From Pseudoflavonifractor phocaeensis (GTDB lineage Bacteria > Bacillota > Clostridia > Oscillospirales > Oscillospiraceae): a stretch of 64,000 bases of DNA. The stretch is from assembly GCF_016901955.1 (NCBI RefSeq), contig NZ_JACJLC010000007.1, positions 1-64,000 of the forward strand, read 5' to 3'. The notes under the pieces were generated by a model that worked only from the letters and a program-made list of their open reading frames with translations, searched no databases and was not told the origin of the DNA. Of this stretch, positions 1-7,371 are shown one piece after another (position 1 is the stretch's first letter; each line of letters opens with the position of its first letter). Position numbers and translations under genes: made by a program.

Positions 1-48
1 CTGCGCCAGCTCATCACTAAGCGCAGACATTGTCATCTGTTTATCCAT
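1..48 (-). CDS. Transposase N-terminus, cut by window edge
   Basis: Sixteen codons are visible, starting at an ATG at 48 and reading leftwards out of the window; the peptide is MDKQMTMSALSDELAQ. This resembles the opening of IS5/IS1182-type transposases of gut Clostridia, recalled from memory and not searched. The AT-rich stretch just right of it fits the outer end of an insertion sequence. Too little is present to be certain. Confidence 0.4.
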   Translation of the reverse strand, partial: MDKQMTMSALSDELAQ

Positions 49-237
49 GTTTTTATTATATCATGTCGGGCTGTATCACGCTTACTTTTCTGTGCGGTGT
101 TGCCTTAGAACAGGCCCTGGAGAATCAAGGCATAGCCCATTGTATCGGTGCTCCGGGTGCGCTATGCTGGTAACAGGGCGGACTTTCACACGCACGAGCG
201 GCGGCGGGCGTGAAAAATTGAACCAGGAGGTGATAGC

Positions 238-492
238 ATGAGTGGGACAGCGGCGCAGCTGGTTTGTAAAATAACCCCGGGCGGCACATGGGTCATGTGC
301 CCGGTATGTCGGCGGGGGAAGCTGCTGAAGCTGACGGAGAACACCAGAGCGCAGGGGCTGGTGCTGTTCTGCCGGAATTGCAAACATGAGACCGTGGTGG
401 AGATCGGGCGGGGAGGCAGCGGCCTGCCCAGGGTGTGGGAAGAGGCCAGGGAGGAGCCCTTGCACGGAAGCGCAGCCCGGGCGTGCTGCTGA
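238..492 (+). CDS. Cysteine-rich KTR-type small protein
   Basis: This 84-residue protein carries two CxxC knuckles, CPVC near residue 22 and CRNC near residue 45, separated by a basic KLLKLTENT-like stretch. That layout matches the small cysteine-rich KTR proteins found on conjugative transposons and other integrated elements of Firmicutes. Their function is unknown; a zinc-ribbon fold is likely. An ideal ribosome site, AGGAGGTG, lies seven bases before the ATG. The family core usually ends soon after the second CxxC, so the last ~25 residues here, rich in Arg, Glu and Cys, may be poorly conserved. It is the only coding sequence in the first 2.3 kb and supports reading this part as mobile DNA. 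Confidence 0.65.
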   Translation: MSGTAAQLVCKITPGGTWVMCPVCRRGKLLKLTENTRAQGLVLFCRNCKHETVVEIGRGGSGLPRVWEEAREEPLHGSAARACC

Positions 493-599
493 TCCTGGCC
501 AAGGAGCGGGGAATTTCACGGGGAAAACGGTGATTTTTTGCGGGGTGATCTTGCCGGTTGGCTACGTGCAGGCGCACGGGTGCCCATGTGCGGGCAGGG

Positions 600-920
600 G
601 CGCACGGGTGCGGGGCCTACGGCCCACCCACCCCCCGGCCCGAAAAAGTTTCAGGGGGCGGGGGTGCAAGACCGTGTGGCCCCTCTGGTGCGAGAAATTC
701 TCCCCAATGGGAGTTGAGGCCAAAACAGTCATAAAGCCGGGGGAAAAGTGTACTTTTGCAGGGGCGATTTAAAGGCAAACTACCAGGAGGCTTGGGCGCA
801 CACGTGGGCGGGCGCGGATGCGTGCGGGCCTTCGGCCAGAGGTGCCCCGGCCCCAAAAAAATTTACGGCCTTGTGGGTAAGACCGTGGGCCACCCTCCAT
901 GCGGGAATTTTTCCCCATGC
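600..920. repeat. Two degenerate ~100-bp direct repeats, non-coding
   Basis: Segments at about 600-707 and 811-918 align in order. Both have a G+C-rich start with a GGGCC-loop-GGCC mini-hairpin (TAC or TTC loop), then CCCCGGCCC, an A run with TTT, then AAGACCGTG with GG and a CTCC, and finally GAAATT or GAATTT followed by CCCC. No convincing reading frame spans either copy. Beyond these repeats I see no gene between 493 and 1090. Confidence 0.4.
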
Positions 921-1090
921 AAAAAACTGTTTCCCCACCCCCTAGCCAAAAAACAGCACGGCCCAAAGAATGGCCTAATCGGGTGGGTTCGAGACAATCC
1001 CGAATTGCTCGTACGTGTGCGCGCGCAGCAGCCGAGACTGGTTACGCAGCCGGTGACCTCCGGCTTATGCTTGGGTAAGCCCTGCTCCCC

Positions 1091-1660
1091 AGCGGTGCCT
1101 AGTGAGTGCCTGGTGGCGCTCCTGGCCCATCCTGCGGGATGGTTAGCCCCTGGGATACCCGCTCGTGCCGGAGGGCCTTTACGTGGGGCGCAGCTTGGCC
1201 CCAGCTGGCCTGCTGAGGCCCTGGTACGTAGCCGGTGGCCCCCGGTCTATCCCGGGGTATGCCGCCGCTCCTGGCGGTGCCCGGCGAGTGCCTGGCGGCG
1301 CTCCAGGCCCCTCCTGCGGGGTGGCAGCCCCTTGGGATACCCGCTTGTACTGGAGGGCCTTTACGTGGGGCGCAGCTTGGCCCCAGCTGGCCTGCTGAGG
1401 CCCTGATATGCAGTCGGAGGCCCTGGGTATGCCCGCTCCGGGGCGGTGTCTGGTGAGTGCCTGGCGGTGCTCCTGGCCCCTCCTGTGGGGCGGCAGCTCC
1501 TGGGATACCCGCTCGTGTTGGAGGCACAGACGTGGGGCACAGTCTGGCCCCTTCTGGTCTGCTGAGGCCCTGCTACGTAGCTAGAGGCCCCCGGTCTATC
1601 CCAGGGTATGACGCCACTCTCAACGGTGCCCGGTGAGTGCCTGGTGGTCTTGCTGTCCAG
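1091..1660. repeat. Four tandem imperfect ~170-182-bp repeats
   Basis: The marker GAGTGCCTGG recurs at 1104, 1286, 1455 and 1635, giving periods of 182, 169 and 180 bp; the fourth copy is partial. Copies 1 and 2 are identical for about 50 bp (1169-1221 and 1350-1402, containing TTTACGTGGGGCGCAGC). Each of the first three copies also holds TGGGATACCCGCTCGT or a near match (1151, 1333, 1501), and a related copy lies at 1866. Stops interrupt all frames or make them low-complexity, so this is read as non-coding structure. Confidence 0.7.
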
Positions 1661-1681
1661 AGGAGATCCAGCAGGCGAACC

Positions 1682-2245
1682 GCAGACGGAGACCTATCTC
1701 AAATCCGTCTGCGCTGGCGTATTTGGGGGAGTATCTTGGGAGCCTTTTGCCCGCCCAGGATGCGCCCGGTTCCTGCGGAGGTTGGTAAGCCTCCATCTTC
1801 AAATACGAAATCGCTTGCGGATTTGGGGAAGTATTCCGCTTTTCGTTCTGCCCAGGTCTGTAGCCTGGGATACCCGCCCGTATGAGAGAATAGCAGCGGG
1901 GCGCAGCACAGGCCACATCACCGATTATGGGAGTGCAGCCAGGCTTACGGGGTATTAGGGGAGCCCCCTAAAAGGGCGTTTGGCTGGCCAAATGCGATGC
2001 TTGCGGAAACTGTGGTAACTGATGGATGGGGGCTGATCTGGGAAAGTTCTTGATTGCCTTTTGAATCCATCTGTACTACGGGCAAATCCGTCAACGTTGG
2101 CGGATTTGAGGTAGCAGCTGCACGGTACACACTAATCTGAAATCTGAAAAACGACAGCGTTGTCGTTTTTGGCGGCGGGATCGGAGCATAAGGAAATCAA
2201 ATCGGCAGACGCTTGCCGATTTGGCAGTGTGTCCGACTTGGACAC
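1682..2245. other. Cluster of short perfect and near-perfect hairpins
   Basis: Successive inverted repeats are: GCAGACGGA/TCCGTCTGC (1682-1712); CAAATCCG..CGTATTTG (1700-1725) and CAAATACG..CGGATTTG (1800-1825), whose arms pair better with each other than within themselves; CAAATCCG/CGGATTTG (2083-2108); AAAAACGACA/TGTCGTTTTT with loop GCGT (2147-2170); CAAATCGGCA/TGCCGATTTG (2198-2223); GTGTCC/GGACAC (2229-2245). No gene is visible. The density suggests a structured DNA or RNA region such as a transfer or replication origin of the element. Confidence 0.55.
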
Positions 2246-2255
2246 ATAACAACAA

Positions 2256-2291
2256 CGAGCGGGCATCCTTCTGAGGCAGGATACCCGCTCG
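2256..2291 (-). terminator. Terminator-like hairpin after the 2315-2584 gene
   Basis: Arms at 2256-2268 and 2279-2291 pair over 13 bp with one mismatch. Read on the minus strand, the stem is followed by TTGTTGTT and sits just beyond the stop of the leftward gene at 2315. The right arm repeats the GGATACCCGCTCG motif of the upstream tandem repeats. Confidence 0.55.
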
Positions 2292-2314
2292 CTATTCTGC
2301 TGGGGAATGAGTCT

Positions 2315-2584
2315 TTATGCCACGCAAAAACGGCGGCTGGTGACAGTTTTGGTGAATCGCTCTACCAGCTCGGGGGCGGCTGCCTTCAGGGCCTTGCTAT
2401 CCAGCCGGGAGGAGGTTACCGGCTTCCAGGTGACCTTATATTCCCCGGCCCGCAGCTCCTGGGCGTCGCCCATGTGGGCCTTGATCGTATCCTTGATCGC
2501 CTCCGCCTCGGCCTGGGCCTCCTCAATAAGGCTCTGGAGCTGGCGCAGCTCCCGGATCCTGCTTTCAAGTTCGTAGCTGCTCAT
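2315..2584 (-). CDS. Small phage/element-type protein with N-terminal coiled coil
   Basis: This 89-residue protein has a charged helical N-terminus (about residues 3-40, rich in Glu, Ala and Gln, probably coiled coil). Its C-terminus follows a pattern I know from short proteins near phage-type recombination genes: YKVTWKPVTSSRLD, then a Pro, then FTKTVTSRRF. No function is established. AGGAGG sits a few bases upstream of the ATG on the minus strand. It stands alone, with a hairpin terminator downstream at 2256-2291. It could belong to a YqaJ-type recombinase module whose other genes lie outside the window or are lost. Confidence 0.6.
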   Translation of the reverse strand: MSSYELESRIRELRQLQSLIEEAQAEAEAIKDTIKAHMGDAQELRAGEYKVTWKPVTSSRLDSKALKAAAPELVERFTKTVTSRRFCVA

Positions 2585-2746
2585 ACTGCAAACCTCCTGT
2601 TAACTGGGGTCAAGTGCCGGGGGGCTTTACGGCATAGCGTTCTGCTCAGTGCGTCTCAATCTCCCGTATCCTGTCCCGGTCTAACCTTGTGTTCTTGGGA
2701 TCCACCTTGACTTGACCTGTTCCTCTTGACATTATGAATTATAGCA

Positions 2747-2843
2747 TATCTAGGCCTAGATAGCAATACGCAGAGTGCACAGATATCTAGGCCTATATTT
2801 GGCAAATATATATCTATGCCTAGATTGCTTTTTGTGGTATAAT
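2747..2843 (+). promoter_or_regulatory. Three palindromic operators and extended -10 promoter of RHH gene
   Basis: TATCTAGGCCTAGATA is a perfect 16-bp palindrome at 2747-2762. Partial copies follow at 2784-2799 (TATCTAGGCCTATATT) and 2811-2826 (TATCTATGCCTAGATT). An extended -10 element, TGGTATAAT, lies at 2835-2843; the third copy covers the place of the -35 box. The arrangement suggests repression of the ribbon-helix-helix gene at 2900 by its own product. Confidence 0.65.
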
Positions 2844-2899
2844 AGCAGCACAATGGGGGAGATGTCTCTATTTATTGCATTCCCAGGGAGGAGACAAGT

Positions 2900-3127
2900 A
2901 TGGCAGAAAAAACAGAAGCCCAAAAGCGGGCACAAAGAGCATATATGGAGAGATTTGCGGTTGCACGGGTTCGCATGGAGAGGGAGAAGTATGAAGCCGT
3001 TCAGGCCCATGCAGAGGCCCACGGCGAGAGCGTGAACAGCTTTATCAACCGGGCAATAGCTGAGGCGATGGAGCGGGACAGTGCCGCTTGTACGGTCACT
3101 GGTGGGCCTGCTGAGGGCACAAAATAA
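2900..3127 (+). CDS. Ribbon-helix-helix (Arc/MetJ-type) regulator
   Basis: The 75-residue product has a basic N-terminal tail and a typical ribbon-helix-helix core at about residues 23-58: a strand VRMEREKYEAV, a helix around HAEAHGES, and the SVNSFINRAIAEAM helix. Such dimers bind short palindromes through the strand. GGAGGAG lies ahead of the ATG. Three TATCTAGGCCTAGATA-type sites overlap its promoter, so autorepression is the simplest reading. Small RHH proteins of this kind are frequent on integrated elements, either as copy or transfer regulators or as antitoxins; no toxin partner is seen directly downstream. Confidence 0.75.
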   Translation: MAEKTEAQKRAQRAYMERFAVARVRMEREKYEAVQAHAEAHGESVNSFINRAIAEAMERDSAACTVTGGPAEGTK

Positions 3128-3149
3128 CCCCGGGCACAGTGCCTAGGGC

Positions 3150-3178
3150 TTGACAGTGTGGCCACAGCGGCCTATAAT
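3150..3178 (+). promoter_or_regulatory. Consensus promoter TTGACA-N17-TATAAT for antitoxin RNA
   Basis: TTGACA at 3150-3155 and TATAAT at 3173-3178 are separated by exactly 17 bp, a full sigma-A consensus. No plus-strand CDS follows; instead a terminator lies about 100 bp downstream, and a minus-strand toxin gene overlaps that end. This is the layout expected for a strongly expressed antisense RNA. Confidence 0.8.
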
Positions 3179-3184
3179 GGATAT

Positions 3185-3281
3185 AGAAAGAGGCGCTGCC
3201 GAATCGCCGTATCGGTCAGCCCTTAGAGTAGTTTGAAGTGATCGCTGTACTTGTCAGGGTGCCGGCGGTCACTTCTTTTTT
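3185..3281 (+). ncRNA. Predicted type I antitoxin RNA (RatA/RNAII-like)
   Basis: Transcription from the consensus promoter should start near 3185 and end at the hairpin GAAGTGATCGC (3235-3245) / GCGGTCACTTC (3265-3275), which is followed by six T (3276-3281). The ~97-nt RNA is antisense to the 3' end of the toxin gene at 3269-3349 and to its 3' untranslated region. This convergent 3' overlap is like txpA/ratA of Bacillus and the Fst par locus. The RNA itself is inferred. Confidence 0.7.
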
Positions 3282-3349
3282 GCCTGAATAAACAGGCTGC
3301 AAACACCAATGATGACCAAACAAAGCTGAAGAACTTCGGATGTACTCAT
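3269..3349 (-). CDS. Type I toxin, holin-like small membrane peptide
   Basis: A 26-residue peptide begins MSTSEVLQLCLVIIG, continues as one hydrophobic membrane helix (about residues 6-21) and ends in a basic tail, AKKK. This is the pattern of the putative holin-like toxin family (TxpA/Fst type) in Firmicutes. AAGGAGGG precedes the ATG. On the minus strand CAGCCCTC (3409-3402), about 42 nt upstream, can pair with GAGGGCTG (3360-3353) that overlaps the ribosome site, so the long mRNA may be translationally shut, as in known type I toxins. Its 3' end overlaps the predicted antisense RNA. Likely role: membrane-active toxin that stabilises the element. Confidence 0.75.
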   Translation of the reverse strand: MSTSEVLQLCLVIIGVCSLFIQAKKK

Positions 3350-3694
3350 GGGCAGCCCTCCTTTCCGAAGATCGGAGAGCAAAGAAGCTGCCCTCCGTCA
3401 AGAGGGCTGACCGCTGCTGTCCGGCAGCGCCAAGGTCAGGATAACATAGAATGGAGTCGAAAGCAAGTGGGGGGGCTTTATGTCTGGTTTTTTGGCCTAT
3501 AGGGATGAGGTCAGCGGTCAGGGTGGCAGATAGAAACCCAGACAAAAACCAGACGGATACCCCGAATAAGTTCAGAAATGCCAATGCAAGTAGACAAAAG
3601 AACAGAACAGAAAAGGCGGGGAAGTATTGCGCCACAAGGGAAAGAGACGATAGCGGACAAAAGACCGGTAAAGTGGAAAATGCACAAAAAGTAA
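3350..3694. other. Toxin mRNA leader and gene-less DNA up to the att scar
   Basis: The first ~100 bp is the structured leader of the minus-strand toxin, with a possible TTGCTT-N17-TATCCT promoter near 3435-3470. From about 3480 to 3694 I see only A-rich DNA with no supported gene, which would be the right end of the leftmost integrated element. Confidence 0.45.
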
Positions 3695-3739
3695 TTGGTA
3701 AGGATGAGGTCTCCGGTTCAAATCCGGATAGCAGCTCCA
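3695..3739 (+). other. att scar 1: 3' fragment of tRNA-Thr(GGT)
   Basis: The 45 bp run from the anticodon loop TTGGTAA, through stem GGATG, variable loop and T-arm (TCCGG-TTCAAAT-CCGGA), to acceptor TAGCAGC and TCCA. The 5' half of the tRNA is absent. It is identical to scar 3 at 40896-40940. Tyrosine integrases that use tRNA genes cross over in or near the anticodon loop and leave such 3' copies. Confidence 0.8.
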
Positions 3740-3744
3740 AAAAG

Positions 3745-3778
3745 TACCTGGATTCTTATGAATCCGGGTATTTTTTTG
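3745..3778 (+). terminator. Hairpin terminator after att scar 1
   Basis: TACCTGGATTC and GAATCCGGGTA pair around loop TTAT and are followed by a T run. It is probably the tRNA terminator carried with the displaced tRNA 3' end. Confidence 0.75.
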
Positions 3779-3835
3779 AACTTTTTTAAGGAAAAATATT
3801 TAGCGTTGGAACAAAGTGCTAACATTTGCTAACAT

Positions 3836-5279
3836 TCAATTTTTAAATGGTCCATTTTGTTCCATCATTTGAGCCATTTGAAGAAGCATATCCGCCATTT
3901 GAGGAGCTTTATACAACAAGTCGATTGCTCTCTTGACAGATTCCGGTGTTTGAGGTTCAGGGGGATTGCCAGCAGCTTGTGGCTTGCACTCCATGGTGGA
4001 AAAGAAATGTGTCTCTACTTTTTTAGCCAGGCGCTTGCGGTCCTCTGTCATGATATGGGAGTAGACATCTGTAACCATATTTGCTTGGGCGTGGCCAGTA
4101 TCTCCTTGAACAGTTTTAATATCGCCGCCGCTAAGTTGCAATTTTAAACCGGTGCTGGAATGGCGCAGACTGTGGAAGACGACCTTAGGTAAATTGTGCT
4201 GACGGATAAATTCGCTGAACATCTTCGCAATCAAGCGGTCTTCATATGGGCGTCCATTGTCTTGCGCAATCACCAAATTATAATCCTGATATTCGGCTCC
4301 GGCCAAACGCTTTTGCTTCTGCTGTAACTGACGGGTCTCTAGCAGAGCATTGGCAACCGTGGATGGCAGATAAATATTACGGATACTGCTTTCCGTTGGG
4401 CGCCTTCAGTACAAGAATTGTGGACGCCTCTGTAGATTTCATAGATGGGAACACGAAAATAATATCACCACGGCCTTTGCTTTGCAGAGCATTTACACAT
4501 TTTTTATCGCTGCGGTGCAATTCTTTCGTGACCTGAACATAGCATTCCTGGTGTAACATCAGATTATCATCAATGAAAACACAGTCCCATGTAAGGCCGA
4601 GTATTTCTCCGATCCTCATGGAGCAGCCAAGTGCTAACAGCAAGCACAGTTTCAAAACTGGATCTGTACAAAGGGTGATAGCCAAGCTGGCGTGCTCACT
4701 GCTCCAAACAGCCCTGGGATGCTTCTTGATGCGGGGAAGTTCAACCGCCATGGCCGGGTTTGTGCCTTCCAGGTAGCCCCACCGCAGAGCCTGATTTAAG
4801 GCGCTGCGAAGGATGGCGTGAATCTTATGTACTACGTCGATGGAAATTGTTTTTGCGGAGTCATCTTTTCCGGGCATATGTTTGACCGGTTCGGAGAGCA
4901 GAGACTGATAATAGTGTTCCAGCTTCCGGGTGGTAAGGCCCGCTATGGGGCACTCGCCGATATAGGGCAGGATATAGTCGTTGATCCGATGCAGATTACA
5001 GGACATGGTGCTGTCGGACCAGTGGCTCAGCCCATGCAGTTTGACATACTCCTCTAACAGCGTTTTGACATCCACAGTGCGCTGGAATAGTTGGCGGTTT
5101 TTATCTGGATCCAATAAGTTCAGCGGCGGCAGCAGTTTTCCCTGTTTTTTCAGGAGAGAAATTTCGGCAAGACGCAGTTCAGCTTCTTCCAATGAGTCAA
5201 AACTTTCAAAAATAATCTTGGGATAGCCGGGACAGCGGTAATTGATCTGATACCGCTTCCCGTGTTTTTTTATGCTCAT
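3836..5279 (-). pseudogene. Tyrosine integrase broken by a frameshift
   Basis: The N-terminal part (5279 down to about 4377) has an arm-binding region, a SAM-like core-binding domain and the first catalytic Arg in GCSMRIGEIL. A second frame (about 4385 to 3836) gives the rest: HSLRHSS with the HxxR motif, GHAQANMVTDVYSHI with the catalytic Tyr. The frames join at about 4385-4395, where GCGCCCAACGGAAAGC lacks about two bases needed to read AP-K-TESSIR, a usual integrase sequence. ATG at 5279 is preceded by AAGGAG. Full length would be near 480 residues, normal for the family. The gene lies beside att scar 1, so it probably mobilised segment B (3695-7146), now stranded unless a sequencing error explains the shift. 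Confidence 0.8.
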
Positions 5280-5328
5280 TTGGTGTGCTCCTTTTCTTTC
5301 ATAAACCCTTACCAATGCCTCCTTCCGG

Positions 5329-5982
5329 GTGAGATATCTGGAGCACTTACTCGCATTAACAGTATATGGAGACTGTTCACTATATCGTGTCATGATTACA
5401 ATACAGCATCCCAATGGTCCCATGGGTACATACCTTTATGGTGCTACGTACGACTTCGTGGTAGACAGTAGTTTAGGAAGTGGAACTGCCGCCACAGAGA
5501 CTCCATCCGATCCAGTCTCAGTGTCCGAAATTGCATACTCCACCAGCTACTCCATCCTGGTCGATGGACAGTCCGTGGCCTTTGATGCCTATGCGCTGAA
5601 GGATGCAAACGGCAATGATACCAATTACCTCAAGCTGCGGGATGTGGCCTATGTGCTCAATGGGTCTCAAGCCCAGTTCAATGTTGGATGGGACGGGACG
5701 GCTAACGCGATTACCATTAACACGGGAGAGTCTTATGCGTCCAACGGTTCCGAGATGTCCACACCATTCTCCGGTGACCGGATCTATACGCCCAATCAGG
5801 CGGCAGTTCTTGTGGATGGCCAAGCCTCTGATTTGCAGGCGATTACGTTGACAGATGACAGCGGAAGCGGCTACACCTATTTCAAACTTCGAGACCTAGG
5901 ACAGGCCCTTGGGTTCAATGTCACTTGGGATGGAGAAGCCGGAGCAATTGTCATTGACACCACCCAACCTTATCAGGGCTAA
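5329..5982 (+). pseudogene. C-terminal remnant of a stalk-domain surface protein
   Basis: The frame encodes two copper-amine-oxidase-N-like stalk repeats: VDGQSVAFDAYAL ... NYLKLRDVAYVL ... FNVGWDG, and VDGQASDLQAITL ... YFKLRDLGQAL ... FNVTWDG. Such domains sit on secreted or wall proteins of Clostridia. No ribosome site or signal peptide is visible; the frame runs into the integrase promoter region at its 5' end, so the N-terminus appears to have been cut off by element insertion. The likely source is a larger exported protein, for example a peptidase or CAP protein with C-terminal stalks. Expression is doubtful. Confidence 0.6.
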
Positions 5983-6068
5983 AAGGACAGCACCGATACA
6001 TTGGCTTTTTCTACACATAAAACCATATAAGACATGTAAAAAATGTCCTGCTGAAGACAGTCATCCGC

Positions 6069-6096
6069 GAGGACGTGGATGTAGATCCACGCCCTC
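6069..6096. terminator. Stem-loop after the stalk remnant
   Basis: GAGGACGTGGAT and ATCCACGCCCTC pair over 12 bp with one mismatch around loop GTAG. There is no clear T run, so termination is uncertain. Confidence 0.35.
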
Positions 6097-6184
6097 ATGG
6101 CTTCTGTAGAAGCTGTTTGGCTGCCGTGCCCTATTATTGTTTATGCCGACGCAATTTTTGCGCAAACTGGCTTCGTTGCAATGG

Positions 6185-6213
6185 TTGTAAAAAATCCGAG
6201 GCCATGGTATACT
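6185..6213 (+). promoter_or_regulatory. Promoter TTGTAA-N17-TATACT
   Basis: TTGTAA at 6185-6190 and TATACT at 6208-6213 have a 17-bp spacer. Transcription would begin near 6220, just before the GTG at 6232, which helps to fix the start of the next gene. Confidence 0.55.
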
Positions 6214-6231
6214 GACCATGAGGTGAGGTGC

Positions 6232-6744
6232 GTGCGATTCCAGCCATTTGTTTTCGACCGGCAAGGCTGTCGGATCCCTGTGATCATCGAGCCGATGACG
6301 CAACGGGACGCCGAGTTGACCAATGAGCAGCCTCTGTGGCAGACCTCATGGACCAGCGAATTCCTGTCGGATGAACGATTTCAGCGATATGCGGCAAGGG
6401 TTGGAGATGAACTGATCGCCCTGGGTGCCTATGAGATTCTGGAGAATGCTTTGGTAGTCCATATCGTGTATCTGGAGGCCCAGCCAGAGTCGAATCCCAC
6501 CCTCGATGAAGGACAGCCGAAATACACGGGAATCGGGCGACTGATGGTTGCCTATGGCATCAAGCTCTCCATTGATAACGGCCTGGCTGGCGATGTGGTG
6601 CTGGAGGCGAAAACAACAGCCCTGGCAAAGCATTACGAGCGGGACTTCGGGGCGGTGCGACTCCCAATGTTTCAATCGTCCGCCCCCAGATATTTAATCG
6701 CGGATGAGGCTGCAAAACGGATCTTTTTCGCCTATCTGGTTTGA
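6232..6744 (+). CDS. GNAT-like acetyltransferase-type protein of a mobile element
   Basis: About 170 residues if translated from GTG 6232, which follows GAGGTGAGG and a promoter at 6185-6213; an upstream in-frame extension from 6097 lacks both. The fold looks like an N-acetyltransferase: a strand-rich middle (RVGDELIALGAYEI, LVVHIVYLEAQPES), a motif-A-like segment KYTGIGRLMVAYGI, then DVVLEAKTTALAKHYERDFGAV, where a GNAT would have its C-terminal strand and helix. Substrate is unknown. It is followed 17 bp later by another small gene, so the two are probably cotranscribed. Assignment to GNAT rests on pattern only. Confidence 0.5.
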   Translation: MRFQPFVFDRQGCRIPVIIEPMTQRDAELTNEQPLWQTSWTSEFLSDERFQRYAARVGDELIALGAYEILENALVVHIVYLEAQPESNPTLDEGQPKYTGIGRLMVAYGIKLSIDNGLAGDVVLEAKTTALAKHYERDFGAVRLPMFQSSAPRYLIADEAAKRIFFAYLV

Positions 6745-6761
6745 GACGGGAGGTGCCCTGT

Positions 6762-7004
6762 ATGGACGAGAATATCAGCCGGCCGGTGTCTGATGCGGAG
6801 TGGTATTTCAGGAAAGACCCGGAGAGAGAACGGTTTTACGAGATCTTCTTCCAGCTGTGCCGGAAATACGGCGTGCGATGGGGTAAGGCGACGGAAAAAG
6901 AGCAGGCATTCATCGAAGAGGTGACCAGGGTTACCTATGAGCGGGACAGGGCGGTTCGGCTTGGCCTGCCCCTGTCCGATGTCCGCCCGTCTTTTGCCTC
7001 GTGA
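6762..7004 (+). CDS. Uncharacterised small protein, element-associated
   Basis: This is an 80-residue acidic/basic protein from ATG 6762, chosen because GGGAGGTG lies seven bases upstream; the in-frame codons before it overlap the preceding gene. It contains EWYFRKDPERERFYEIFFQL and a helical KEQAFIEEVTRVTYERDRAVRLG region. No catalytic or binding motif is recognised. Position directly after the GNAT-like gene and before att scar 2 marks it as cargo at the right end of segment B. Confidence 0.55.
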   Translation: MDENISRPVSDAEWYFRKDPERERFYEIFFQLCRKYGVRWGKATEKEQAFIEEVTRVTYERDRAVRLGLPLSDVRPSFAS

Positions 7005-7146
7005 TTGGGCCTGACCCACACCGTGACCCACACGCCGAAAAAAGCGGACGGAATCAACGGACGCAAGAGTGCTGGAGAGTATGGCCCGCCGGACGAAAAA
7101 GGGCACAAAAGGCCCCAAAAGCAACAGACCTCACCCTTCCAGTCAG

Positions 7147-7191
7147 TTGGTAAGGATGAGGTCCCCAGTTCGAATCTGGGTAGCAGCTCCA
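7147..7191 (+). other. att scar 2: variant 3' fragment of tRNA-Thr(GGT)
   Basis: Same 45-bp span as scars 1 and 3, but with five substitutions, all in the T-arm region: stem CCCAG/CTGGG in place of TCCGG/CCGGA, and loop TTCGAAT in place of TTCAAAT. Four of the changes are paired, so the stem still folds. This suggests the copy came with an incoming element and not by simple duplication. Just upstream TGACCCACAC occurs twice (near 7012 and 7024), possible integrase arm sites. Confidence 0.8.
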
Positions 7192-7195
7192 CAAA

Positions 7196-7232
7196 AAGAC
7201 CGCTTTTCTTTTGAAAAGTGGTCTTTTCTTTT
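7196..7232 (+). terminator. Hairpin terminator after att scar 2
   Basis: AAGACCGCTTTTC pairs with GAAAAGTGGTCTT around TTTT and is followed by TTCTTTT. It occupies the same place as the terminators after scars 1 and 3. Between it and 7371 I see no gene. Confidence 0.75.
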
Positions 7233-7371
7233 GCAATTTACAACAATTTCGGGCACATTGAATTTCGCCAGTTGTCTTTGACCACAGAACAAGCCACAGA
7301 GAGAAAAATCACGGGCCTCCGGGACATTTTGCCTCCGGAGGCCCGTTTGTGCGATTCGCCGAATGGCCTGG

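Noticed and set aside
756-1406. 216-codon plus frame over the repeats
   Set aside because: It spans tandem non-coding repeats; other frames are equally open, and there is no start signal or known domain.
3695-3739. tRNA-Thr gene at each of the three scars
   Set aside because: Only the part from the anticodon loop onward is present; acceptor 5' strand, D-arm and anticodon 5' stem are missing, so none can be a working tRNA.
3451-3789. 112-codon plus frame crossing att scar 1
   Set aside because: It reads through the tRNA fragment and its terminator and is Lys/Asn/Arg-rich by base composition only.
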